Shown: positions 42,086 to 52,661 of the stretch, in pieces
Numbering within the stretch: position 1 is the stretch's first letter
Layout: each line of letters opens with the position of its first letter
Origin: Sternotherus odoratus
Lineage: Eukaryota > Chordata > Testudines > Kinosternidae
Length of the DNA: 64,000 bases
Direction: 5' to 3'
Assembly: GCA_032164245.1 (NCBI GenBank)
Contig: JAVMKO010000010.1
Coordinates: forward strand, 32,686,189 to 32,750,188
Position numbers and translations under genes: made by a program
The notes under the pieces: model-generated
Seen by the model: the letters and a program-made list of their open reading frames with translations, nothing else
Databases searched by the model: none
What the model was told of the DNA's origin: nothing

Positions 42086-43019
42086 TAAATACATTCATGG
42101 GAATTGTGAAGCTTAATTCCATCACATTTATAAATGGTTTTTAAGATTTTCAGATGAAAGGTACCATAGAAAATAAATGTATTATTAATAATACAAGAAC
42201 TATCAACATTATTGCAATATGTATTTAGAGTCCTCAAACACTACAGCAAAACCAATGTAATATATAGTCTTTACATCATTCATGTTGATTGCTTTGCTTT
42301 TTTTGGTAATTGTTATTTGATGTTTAATCAGAGAGAAACTACTCAGACATTAGGGACTATGACAACTCACACACACTCACGTACACATATTCAGTGACTT
42401 TATGGAATGCTTCCATTGGAAGTATGCAGCAGCATAATAATTTAACACACTTCTTCTGACAGCAGTGCAATTCCTAGGCAGAGATAAAAATAGTAGGCAT
42501 GACACACAAAGTAGTCATCATGACAATCTGCACAGATCATCCTGCCTTCTTATTGCTTGTTTTATTAGCAGGACACAGTTAAGATAATCTACTGAAGAAA
42601 TAGACATAGTCACCAAGTACTTTGCAGTTGGATAATAGCACACCATGGGAGACACATCTCCACCAGACCAGTACAGGCAATGGTGCATACTGCCTACCAT
42701 CTTGCTCAAGATAGGCCAGGTAAGAGCAATTTAGTGAGAAACTGAAAGAAAAAACAGGATGCCACAAGAAGTTGTGATGGTAATTCAGGACATGGAGCTC
42801 TTCCTTCTGAATCAGTACCAAAATAATACCCTAGCCTGGTGTAATGAGCCACAGTGCAGTTGATTTTTCTTCCTTTCACATGAAATATAGAAGTGAAGAC
42901 CTGACCATTTGTGATCATTAAAGATCCCATTGCACTTTTTGCAAATCCAGTGTTAATCTCTATCCTGGCCAGATTCCAGCCTGGGGCTGTTGTTTGTTGT
43001 TGTTTTGTTTTTATTATTT
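42086..43019. other. No recognisable feature
   Basis: AT-rich, apparently unique sequence; the ORFs are short and show no family motif. Confidence 0.4.
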
Positions 43020-43150
43020 CTGGATGTTCCAATCAGGATTGATGTTCCATTGTTCAAGATGCTATACACATATATAATGAAAACATTGTCCCTCCCTTAA
43101 AGAATTTAGTCTAACTATATGACAAAAGGCAACAGGTGAATACAATAAAC
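43020..43150 (-). repeat. SINE-like amniote repeat
   Basis: It reads ATGCTATACACATATATAAT, then TTGTCCCTCCCTTAAAGAAT and TTAGTCTAACTATATGACA, a diverged minus-strand copy of the family at 236-345 and 46095-46260. Confidence 0.5.
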
Positions 43151-43287
43151 AGAGGGGTGGAGTGACGAGGAGCACAATGTAAAACAGTGGCCTCCTCAGC
43201 TGAATACAGGATTCCCCTTCATTTTACAATTCACTGTTGATCTCAGTTACACTAATGTTAATATGGAGTAATTTCTTATAGTTACCT

Positions 43288-43980
43288 TAGAATCATAGAA
43301 TATTAGGGTTAGAAGAGAACTCTGGAGGTCATTTAGTTCAATCCCCTGCTCAAAGCAGATCCAACACCAACAAAATCATCCTAGCTAAGGCTTTGTCAGG
43401 CCAGGCCTTAAAAATCTCTAAGGATGGAAATTCCACCACCACCCTAGGTGACCCATTCCAATGCTTCACTACCTAGTGAAACAGTGTTTCCTAATATCCA
43501 ACCCAAACCTCCCGCACTGCAACTTGAGATCATTGCTTCTTGTGCTGTCAGCTGACACCAATGAGAACAGCCTAACTCCATCCTTTATGGAACCCCCCTT
43601 CAGGTAGTTGAAGGCTGCTATAAACATCCCCCCCCCCCCACTCTTCTTCAGACTAAATAACCCCATTTCCCTCAGCCTCTCCTCATAAGTCATGTGCCCT
43701 AGCCCCTTAATCATTTTTGTTGCCCTCTGATGGACTCTCTCCAATTTGTCCACATCCTTTCTGTAGTGGGGGGAACAAAACTGGATACAATACTCCAGGT
43801 GTGACCTCACCAATGTCAAAGAGAGGGGAATAATCACTTCCCTCGATCTGCTGGCAGTGCTCCTACTAATACAGCCCAATATGCCATTGGCCTTCTTGGC
43901 AACAAGAGCACACTGCTGACTCATATCCAGCTTCTCATCCACTGTAAACCCCAGGTCCTTTTCTGCAGAACTGAACATAA
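43288..43980 (-). pseudogene. CR1 LINE, 3' part of ORF2 and tail
   Basis: A 169-codon open frame (43978-43469) encodes the C-terminal reverse-transcriptase region of CR1: [68 protein letters not shown] and [20 protein letters not shown]. The 3' untranslated end (ATTCTATGATTC on the minus strand) lies at 43288-43300, the usual CR1 octamer tail. It is truncated at the 5' end where the next element begins. The catalytic domain is absent, so it is inactive. Confidence 0.9.
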
Positions 43981-44765
43981 GAACACAAGAATGGCCATAC
44001 TGGGTCAGACCAAAGGTCCATCGAGCCCAGTATGCTGTCTACCAACAATGACCAATGCCAGGTGCCTCAGAGTAAGTGAACCTAACAAGTATTGATCAAC
44101 TGCTGCTTAGCCAATCAGTCCCCAGCCTGTAGGGATGCATGGGATTCTTCCTTCCTAAGTCTAGGATTCTTCATTTGTACTTTTTGAACCTCATCAGATT
44201 TCTTGTTGCCCAATCTTCCAATTTTCTAGGTCACTCTGGACCCTATCACTACACTCCAGTGTATGTGCCTCTCCCCCAAGTTTAGTGTTATCTGTGAATT
44301 TACTGAGGGTACAATTAATTCCATCATCCAGATTATTAATAAATGTTTAACAATACGGGCCCCAGAACTGACCCCTGGGGCACTCCGCTTGATACCGGCT
44401 GCCAACTAGAAATCGAGCTGTTGATCATTACCTGTTGAGCTTGAAAATCTAGCTAGCTTTCTATCCACCTTATAGTCCATTATCCAATCCATATTTTTTT
44501 TTAACTTCCTGGCAAGAATACTATGGGAAACCCTATCAAAAGCTTTGCTAAAGTCAAGATATATCACATCCACTGCTTTCCCCATATCTACAGAACTAGT
44601 TATCTCATCATAGAAAGCAATCAGGTTGGTTAGGCGTGACTTGCCCTTGGTGAATCCATGTTAACAGTTCCTGATCACCTCCCTCTCCTCCAAGTGCTTC
44701 AAAATGGAAATATGGCTCATATTTGTCCTTTTAACAGGTCATATTAACAGGTCATGTTCTTAAAA
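43975..44765 (-). mobile_element. Further CR1-type LINE sequence (mosaic)
   Basis: 43975-44100 is the minus-strand copy of the CR1 3' tail (AAGAATGGCCATACTGGGTC, AGACCAAAGGTCCATCGAGC). 44120-44765 is an older CR1 non-coding stretch (GTGTTATCTGTGAATTTACT, GACCCCTGGGGCACTCCGC, CATAGAAAGCAATCAGGTTG). Two or three separate insertions probably abut. Confidence 0.7.
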
Positions 44766-46094
44766 GGAAAATAAATTAAATTCATGGTGGAAATATTTTC
44801 AAGCTACAAAAAATAAGGCAACAAGAAATCATTAAAATGCTTATTCCAGTGGCAGCTTTCCATCAGGCAGCATCCTCCACAGAATAACTAGATCTGAGTC
44901 TGGGAAGGAAGCACGTTGTTCATCTAAAGAAAAATCCCAATCAGTTTAGCTTGGTGTCTTTCCCATGAGCTTTTCCTCTGTTGCTTAGCTCTCACAGCTT
45001 GTTTAACTAGATTTAGAAGGAATCTTTTCAGTTATTGATTCCTCTCCATTCAAATCTGGGATTCAACATACTTGGACAGCCAAGTAAAAGTTTGAATTCC
45101 ATCCAATCAATTTAAAAGTATGTTGTAATAGACATGAGTGATACTGGAAACTAGGGTTAGGATTAACTGCAGTAGTGTGCCCACTTTTGGTGCCTTTGAT
45201 CTGGTGCTATATATTTTTCTTAAATGCTTAGGACCAAATTATGACCATTCCAGAGGTATGAACTAGGGGTTGGAGAGGATGCAAAGAGCATAAAGGTGAA
45301 TTCAGAAATAAATGGGATATAGCATGGCATTAAAATAGGGATGTATCTATCTAATCTATCTAGTGTTTATTATACACCAATGTCTGTGGTATGAGTGCTA
45401 CTGCTACCAGATCATCAAATCATACAAACACGCCACAGTCTCACTCAGGAGTCAAGATAGGAGTCAAGTTTTGCAGTCTTGAAGGTGAGGAGGAGGAGGA
45501 GCTTGAATGTGATGCAGAAAAAAAGAGTGGAAAGCCAATGAAGGGATTTGAGGGGGAGGGGAGAGGAGTTTGGCTTGATTGAAGTTGCAGGAAAAATGCT
45601 AACTTTAGCATGAGTGTTTTGGATTGATTGGAGTTGGAAGAAGTGAAATGCAGAGAGGCCAGGAAGAACATTGCAGGGTTTTATTAGCAGAGATGGTAAA
45701 GAAAGGACAGACAATTTGTGCACTACTGACTGTCTCCCCAAAAGTGCTGGGATTCTTTGGCAACAGCTGCAAGATGGCCTCAAAAGGGCACACCATGCCC
45801 ACACTTCAGGTCATATGTGAAAGCTCCTCAGTAATACAGGCTCTGTGATGTGACATGAGTTTGGAGGTGTCTACCAGGAACTATGATGAGAAGTGGAGCA
45901 CATCACAAAACCACCAGCACAACTGGTACAGATTGGGGTCCACAGTTGCAGTCTTAGCAATGCAGCCAACGATTCTCTGGGGCATGGTGGCTGATTCTCC
46001 TCACAGCCCAAGAGATGAACCCTTCAGGGGTAGGTGTGTACATGAATGGAGGGAGGAAGCTTGCACTGACACTAACAATGGTATAGCCATTCTG
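44766..46094. other. No gene recognised
   Basis: Apparently unique sequence. 45450-45700 is purine-rich and may be an old unidentified repeat. Confidence 0.35.
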
Positions 46095-46260
46095 TACATA
46101 TTATTATTATTAATTTGTATTGAGGAATCACATAGAAGCCCAGTTACAGATTAAGAGCCTATCGTGCCAGATGCTGCATGAACACAGAACAAAAAAGATG
46201 TTCCCTACCTCAAAGAGCTGACAATCTAAACAGAGTCCTTCAGCCTCCAGCCGTTCCCTA
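46095..46260 (-). repeat. SINE-like amniote repeat
   Basis: It contains TATTATTATTAATTTGTATT, ATGAACACAGAACAAAAAAG and TACCTCAAAGAGCTGACAAT, a clear minus-strand copy. Confidence 0.6.
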
Positions 46261-46714
46261 AAGAAACAGTGTTTTTTCCGTAGATTGAAAGTAACTGCTC
46301 AAGAAAGGCAGAAATGTATGTCTGCCAAAACCAGAATATAATCAGGAGAGAGACAGATGGATCCACCTCTCAAAATATTGCAGACAGAGACAAGGAAGGG
46401 TGTAATATAGCAAAATGTCTATTTTAATGCTCCCTATAAATGCCAGTCAATGATAATATGCAAGCAGCACTATATTATAATAATCATTAATATTGTTTGA
46501 TGTTAATTAACTTCAATGCTTCTCATCCTTTGTGATACCACAACCCCCTTTTCCTATTGGGAACACCCTGAGAGCCTCTCCCATTTAACAATATGGAAAA
46601 ATCAGTCTGGTTGCAATTCACAGTTTGAGGAAACATTAATGTTGTATTTGCATAGTTCCTTTAATCCAAGGACCTCAATCTGGGACAAAAATCATTAATT
46701 TGTAGTGAAGGGGG

Positions 46715-46862
46715 GTAAAGGATCATTATTTTCATTTCACAGATGGGTAAACTGAGGAACCTAGAGAATAACTGAACTACCCAAAGTTACACAGTGACAG
46801 TGGCAAAGTGGGTTAGATGACCCAGTCATCTAACCCCTAGACACATTGCCTTTAGCTTTAAC
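46715..46862 (+). repeat. MIR core-SINE
   Basis: CATTTCACAGATGGGTAAAC, TGAGGAACCTAGAGAATAAC and CCCAAAGTTACACAGTGACA follow the MIR consensus order. Confidence 0.7.
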
Positions 46863-47086
46863 AACTCAAGTTCTTAAGGCCTGGTCCAATGCCCATTAAA
46901 GTCAATGGAAGTCTAATAATTTTGAATCAGGTCCCACATGCAGAAAAATGAAAGAGACCAAAATATTTTTAAAAAACCCAACATTTTAAATCATCTATTG
47001 AAAACCATGATACCTTGCATGAGGACTCTAGATTACTGATTAGTTAATGCAATATGAAGTTTTGTTCCCATGTTAGTCCCAGGATA

Positions 47087-47206
47087 CTAGAGAGACAAGG
47101 TGGGTGAGGTAATATCTTTTATTGGACCAACTTCTGGTGGTGAGAGAAACAACAGAAATTGGTCCAATAAAAGATATTACATCACTTACTTTGCCTCTCT
47201 AGTTAA
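47087..47206. repeat. Inverted repeat of a common sauropsid element
   Basis: The left arm (CTAGAGAGACAAGGTGGGTG, AGGTAATATCTTTTATTGGA, CCAA) and the right arm (TTGGTCCAATAAAAGATATT, ACATCACTTACTTTGCCTCT, CTAG) are near complements over about 45 bp, separated by about 28 bp. Confidence 0.75.
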
Positions 47207-47720
47207 TGTAATATCTTACTCAGACCTCAAGGGGGTGCTCTGACACTTTCTGCACACCATACTCTATGTTCTCTCCTGTGAATACGAGTTAGAATATCTG
47301 TATATACTCTGTTTAAAATGAAAGGCATTTGCAAACATGAAAGATCCCCACATTCTTTGAAATCCTGGTAAAATGAAACACAGTGATACAGGACACACAC
47401 TAGCATAAGGCTTTGTGGTACACAAATGATTAGATGTTTCCGTCTTCTGGAAGGGAGTTAACCACCATAAGTGTATACCTAATTAATATGTTGATTTCAC
47501 CTGATCATAGAGTATCATCTTAAAGATCCATTTGTCAGTTCACATACCTAGGAAACAGCTTCTGCCCAGTCTCTTCTTCATTTCCTGTCTCTCTATCTGT
47601 GTTTTCCTCTTTGTCTTTCTCTGCTACTTATTCTTTTTCTACCTATCTCTCTGCCTCCATCCATCTGTCCATATGTTTAGTGCCTGATACACTGACCTTT
47701 TCTCATTCCTCCATCTAGAA

Positions 47721-48581
47721 CAGGGGTGGGCAAACTTTTTGGCCTGAGGGCCCCATTGGGTTAAAAAAATTATATAGAGGGCTGGGTAGAGAAGGCCCCA
47801 CCCCAAATCTGGCCCCCCTCCCACTTCCCACCCCCTGACTGCCCCCCTCAGAATCCCCAACCCATCCAACCCCCCAACCTTGTCCCTTGACTGCCCCTTC
47901 CAGAGACCTCTAACCACCCTCCAGGATCCCACCCCTTACCCATTTCCCCTGCTCCCTGTCCCCTGACTGCCTCAGCCCCCCCAGAGTGCTGCCCCTGCAG
48001 CACAGCTCCAGGGGTGCACACAACCCCAGCACCCCAGAGTGCTGCCCCTGTGGTGTGGCTCTGGGGGAGAGGGGTGCATGCAGCCCTGCCCCCCTGGAGT
48101 GCTGCCCCCATGGAGCAGCTCTGGGGGTGGGGGGAGCACACAGGCCTGCAGCACTACACAAGGCAGCTCTGGGGGAGGGGAGGGGACAGGACAGCCTCCC
48201 CGGCCAGGGCGTGTGACAGATCGCCTTCTCGCCCCCACTCCAAACACAGGCAGGAGACTCTTCTTTGGCTCCAAACAGTGCTCTTTATTTACAGTGCAGC
48301 TTGTACAGACCCCACCACCTACTATACACAGCTCCAGCTCCACCCTAGGTTTCCTTCCTGGCAGGCTTTTATTCCCCTGAGGAGGCTGCCAGGTGCAACC
48401 CATCCAGGCTGATTGCTCTGCAGCCCAGGTGGCTGATTAGGCTTCTCTGCAGGGAGGTTTGCAGAGGGCTTTTCTCCCTCTTAAAGGGGCGGCAGGCTGG
48501 GTCAGGCCCACCCTGCCACAGGGGCCAGATGGGACGGTCCTGCAGGCGGATCCAGCCTGCAGGCCGTAGTTTGCCCACCCC
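47721..48581. mobile_element. hAT element with internal repeats and a nested solo LTR
   Basis: Ends CAGGGGTGGGCAAAC and GTTTGCCCACCCC are inverted. The flanks share an ATCTA core (imperfect duplication). The left half holds tandem copies of AGAGTGCTGCCCC with GCTC and GGGGTGCA. The nested LTR occupies 48212-48520. Confidence 0.75.
48212..48520 (-). mobile_element. Solo LTR nested in the hAT element
   Basis: Read on the minus strand it starts TGTGGCAGGG and ends GATCTGTCACA, the TG...CA form. It carries a TATA-like GGGAATAAAAGCCTG and a poly(A) signal GTAAATAAAGAGC in the right order. No perfect target duplication was found. Confidence 0.7.
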
Positions 48582-48704
48582 AATCTACAGTTTTAATATA
48601 GCCATCTCTGCAAATCTTTTCCCCCCAAATTTCCATCTGTTGACAGATTTTACAGAAAAAGATGTTCTAAAAGCAGATGGACATTAGCTCACAACAGCTG
48701 GGCC

Positions 48705-49182
48705 CATAGTTGCCAACTTCATGGGTGCTCTGGGGCTGGAGCACTCATGGGGAAAAATTAGTGGGTCCTCAGACCCACCGGCAGCCAAGCTCCTCCCTTC
48801 TTGCCTCCTTCTCCCCCGCCCCAAGCATGGCACATCCCCACTCCTTCCCCTTCTTCCCAGCTCTTTCCCCCCCCCCCCCCCCCCGCACCGTCTAACAGCT
48901 GTATGGCAGTGCTTAGGACTTTCCAGGAGGGAGAGGGTGGAGTGGGGATGAAAGGCACTCAGGAGAGAAGGAAGAGAAGAGGCAGGGCAGGGGTAGGGAC
49001 TTGTGGGAAGTGGGTGGAATGGGGACGGGTAGGGGATAGGGCTGGGGTGGGAAAAAGCAGGGTGTGGTGGGGACTTTGGGCAGGGGTGGAATGGGGGTGG
49101 GGCGAGGGCAAGGCAGGAAGAGGAGGGGCAGGGCAAGGGTGAGTCGAACACCCACCGGGCAGAGGGGAAGTCAGCACCTATG
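48705..49182. mobile_element. hAT-type MITE, family also at 58385
   Basis: Ends CATAGTTGCCAACTTCATGG and AAGTCAGCACCTATG are inverted. Flanks are GCTGGGCC (48697-48704) and GCTGGTCC (49183-49190), an 8-bp duplication with one change. The interior has a run of about 18 C (near 48868-48885) and G-rich repeats (GGGGTGGGG-type), giving spurious long ORFs. Confidence 0.85.
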
Positions 49183-49549
49183 GCTGGTCCAAGAAATTAT
49201 GTTCCCTTCCATTTTAGGTAAATTCCTTTCCTTATCTACCTTGTGTGAATTTAGTTCTGGCACTGAACTGGCAGCCTTGAAAACTTCAGCTCTGGTACAT
49301 TGTGGGCAGCAGCAGTGCATGCTTCTTTCACATTGCCTTGTTAATATGAATCCAAACTGGCCTCTTGTGGCTGAGGCCAGTGACTGAATGGTCCCATGGG
49401 GATTGAATTACTTTCTCACCCCTAGAAGTTGAGAAACATTGATATGACCACAGGGGAAACTTGCCTTGGTGATGCTGCTAGTGGTGCATAGAGCTTGTCC
49501 TGGGGTTTCAATCCAGCACTTCACTGCAGAATTAAATTAAAAATTGTCT

Positions 49550-49870
49550 CTATGTTGATGACTTGAAAATCTTGCATTCCACCACTAAACTGTTTCCTTC
49601 CATCCATTCTTATGTGCCTCTTAGATAACCGAACATGGCTAAAATAGAACTCTTTTTCTTCTTTCCCAATCCTTCTTCTCTTTCCCCTTCTATTCTCCTT
49701 CTATCCTTCACTCCATCACTCAAACCCTCTATCTTGGAGTTGTTTTTGACTCCCCCCTCTTTATCTTGTCCCACACAACCAGATCATATTCCAGTCCTGC
49801 CACTTTTTCCTTCTCAGCATCTTCAAGATCCATCCTTTCCTTTTCCTAGTATCACGATTGCCAAATCTTT
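49550..49870 (+). pseudogene. L2-type LINE, reverse-transcriptase fragment
   Basis: In frame from about 49556 one reads a DDLKIL-like palm-motif remnant, then MAKIELFFFFPNPSS and LELFLTPPSLSC-type sequence. A shifted frame gives LGVVFDSPLSL, the L2 LGVxLDSSLSF motif. Heavily damaged; ended by the mariner-type MITE. Confidence 0.6.
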
Positions 49871-49871
49871 A

Positions 49872-50147
49872 AGGCCATGTCTACATGACCACTTTTGGTG
49901 ATATAACTTATATTGCTCAGGTATATGAAAAAACACACCTGAATGACATAAGTTACACCGATAGAAGAACCGATGAGCTTCTCCCGCAGACATAGCTACC
50001 ACTGCTTGTCGGGGTGGTTTTATTATGCCAACAGGAGAGTTCTCTCCCATCGACATAGACCAACTACACAAGCGATCTTACAGAGGAGCAGCTGCATCAG
50101 TACAGCTGTGCTACTACGGTATAAGCTCTCTAGTGTAGACATGGCCT
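49872..50147. mobile_element. Tc1/mariner-type MITE with TA duplication
   Basis: Perfect 14-bp inverted ends AGGCCATGTCTACA / TGTAGACATGGCCT, flanked by TA (49870-49871 and 50148-50149). The 276-bp interior contains TTTTATTATGCCAACAGGAG. It is related by internal sequence to the fragment at 9216-9475. Confidence 0.82.
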
Positions 50148-50159
50148 TATAAGGGCCTG

Positions 50160-50235
50160 TCTACACATAGGGCTGGTCTTCACTGGGGGGGGGGGGTGGA
50201 ATCGACTGAAGATATGCAACTTCAGCTACGTGAAT

Positions 50236-50238
<3 letters not shown>
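50160..50238. mobile_element. Truncated MITE end
   Basis: The stretch with GGGCTGGTCTTCACTGGGGG and TCGACTGAAGATATGCAACT, then TCAGCTACGTGAAT, resembles a common turtle MITE. It is cut off by the AT microsatellite. Confidence 0.5.

Positions 50239-50295
<57 letters not shown>
50239..50295. repeat. (AT)n microsatellite
   Basis: About 28 uninterrupted AT units, followed by further TATATA runs to about 50315. Confidence 0.95.
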
Positions 50296-50297
<2 letters not shown>

Positions 50298-50315
50298 CAC
50301 GTATATATATTATAT

Positions 50316-50895
50316 AATCATGCCTATAGCTAATCAAGTTAACATATATAGAGAGAGTATATAATTTGCCTATTGTTATTCCCATTCCCTTCCTCCTAAT
50401 TTCTGTCTGTTTTTCCTTAAATTGTGTAAGTGCCTCCAGGAATTTCCCTCCTGAGGTTTTAGAAAGCTCCCAGCAGATTAGAGGTACTACTGTAAATTAG
50501 TATTAGTATGTAATTAGTCTAGGCAGAATTCAATTTCAATTTTTTTTATAATTTTGATGGATAATATCAATGTTGATTTTTAAGCATTTTTTAAAATGTT
50601 TATTTACATTTCCAATTTCACAGTGGGGCTGCAGGGGATACGAGATCCCTATGGGTACTAAGTGAGGAGAAGGCTGTACTAGCTGGGCAGAATAGAGACC
50701 ACTCCCATCCCCTAGTGTCCTTGCCCTGTTTGATTACAATTGATGGATGTTTTATTTAATGTATTTCTGTGTGTATGGAGAATTTGATTTTTAAGGACAA
50801 TATAATATAGAATCCTACCAAGCTTTTACATAATAAGTAGGGCTTCTGACTGTAGGTTTTAATCAACAAACACCAATTAACCCCCCACCAGATAC

Positions 50896-50930
<35 letters not shown>

Positions 50931-51295
50931 AGAAATGTTTAGTCAATTCATGTTAATGTCACCTCTTTCCAGTGCAGTTTGTTTACATTGGCAATATCCC
51001 TGCTCCCTGCTTTGTACCTAAGGGCTTGTTTACATGGAGCAGTAATGAGCACTATAGGGGGTGTGATTTCTAAACTGCATTAATGTTTTGCACATTAATT
51101 GGTCTGTGTAGACCCTCCTTGTGCACACTAAAGGTTCCCTAGCTTGCTTTAATGTAGTACTGTTTCAGACAGCACTACATGTATATACAAAGACAAAGCC
51201 CGCAAGCTCCCAATTTTTGGACATCTATATAGAACTTAACAAATGTTCAAAATAAATCGTGAACAATTAAATCAATAAACCCCCCAAAACAGAAA
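50316..51295. other. No gene recognised
   Basis: AT-rich sequence. 51018-51180 looks like a MITE half (AGGGCTTGTTTACATGGAGC). The rest is unassigned. Confidence 0.4.
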
Positions 51296-51300
51296 CCCTA

Positions 51301-52656
51301 TGTGATAGGGGGTCTACCCCACACAGGGCATAAAGGGGTTAGTGTGGGACTGTGGGGCCAGTTAGGGTACCTGGCTGCACCTGGAGAGAGGGCCAGGCTT
51401 AACTGAGTAAGAGGTCTGATGGGCTGAAATAGGTTGGATTGTAAAGCCCGGAAGTTTGCAATGAAAGAGGCTGCAGGGAGAGAGTCTGCAGTCACTCTCT
51501 GGGAGCTGAGAGGAGGGGGAAGTGAAAACCCAGCAAGGAGAATGAGCCTGGGGTTCTAGCACTAGATGAAGGGTCAACCCCAGAGAAATTATGGGGAAAG
51601 GAAACCTGAGAAGACTAGCTAGAAAGAAGCCCAGGGAAACAGCAGCAAGAGATAGGTCTGTGCAGACCTTGGCTGCTTCTATAGGCAACCCAGAGTAGAG
51701 AGTAGGCCTGGGTTCTCCTACCAGCCACTGGGAAGTGGCCCAGGAGCACTGGATATGCCAACCAGACAGCTGGTCTTGTTACTTTGGAAGGGGAAGACTA
51801 TAGTGACCCGGCCAGGGGGCTGAGTCATGAAGAAGGAGCACCCTGAGTCCTAGAGAGAGAGTGTGTCATGGAGTCCCCAGGCAATGCTCTGGACTGCTCC
51901 ATACAAAGCCAGTCAGGATTCTGGGGAAGCCTCCTCTTCCTGAGACTATTGTCTTCAGGGCAAGAAGCTTCCACAGCTTCCACCTTCCTGGGTCTGACCC
52001 TGGAGCATTCAGCATCTCCTACCCCATCGTGCACATCCCACAGCAAGTTCACCCAGGCAGGGCTCCTGGGGAAGCCAGAGGGCCCTGCACCCCCACTCCG
52101 CAGTCAGACGTGACTCAGTGAGACAGTAAAAGAGAGGATTTGTTAGACACCAGGAACAGGGTCTAAAACAGAGCTTGGAGGTACAGAGACCAGGACCCCC
52201 CAGTCAGGTCCATCTTGGGGCAGGGAGGCCAGACACCAGCTCTAACCTAACCTCCCTCCATTTCCCCAGCCAGCTCTAAATTGAAACGCTCCAGTCCCTC
52301 CTCCTCTGGGTTTTGTCTCTTTCCCTGGCCAGGAGGTCACCTGATCTCTTTGTTCTTCAACACCTTCAACTGGCACCTTGCAGGGGAGAGGCCCAGGCCA
52401 TCAGTTGCCAGAAGACAGGGTGTCAGCCATTCTCTCACATTGGCCCTCTGCTCTGCAACACACACACACCCTTATCCCACCACCAGATACTTAAGAAATG
52501 CACAGGGGAAACTAAGGCACTCACACAATATCCAGAGGAAACATTAAGAACAGTCCCACTTCATCACAGAGGTGGAAGGGAGTGTCAGACCTGACTGGAG
52601 CTAATCCCCAGAGGTGGCCACAAGAAGGCACCTCTCAGTGAGTGAACCTTGTCACA
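51301..52656 (-). mobile_element. Solo LTR, perfect CCCTA duplication, interrupted by another LTR
   Basis: It begins TGTGATAGGG and ends CTTGTCACA (TGTGA...TCACA). CCCTA lies on both sides (51296-51300 and 52657-52661), a 5-bp target duplication. The sequence at 51301-51863 continues at 52569-52656, and the inner LTR sits between. No coding sequence is visible. The strand is a guess, because both ends are compatible with either direction. Confidence 0.8.
51864..52568 (-). mobile_element. Inner solo LTR (turtle Gypsy-like family)
   Basis: Read on the minus strand it starts TGTGATGAAGTGGGACTGTT and ends GGGGACTCCATGACA. The phrases GTTTCCCCTGTGCATTTCTT and CCAGGAAGGTGGAAGC are ones I recall from a very abundant turtle LTR. 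Flanks GAGTG and GAGGT are only a partial target duplication. The family name is from memory. Confidence 0.75.
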
Positions 52657-52661
52657 CCCTA

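Noticed and set aside
48684..49177. Several ORFs over 48.7-49.2 kb, one of 155 codons
   Set aside because: They lie wholly inside a hAT MITE with poly-C and G-rich repeats.
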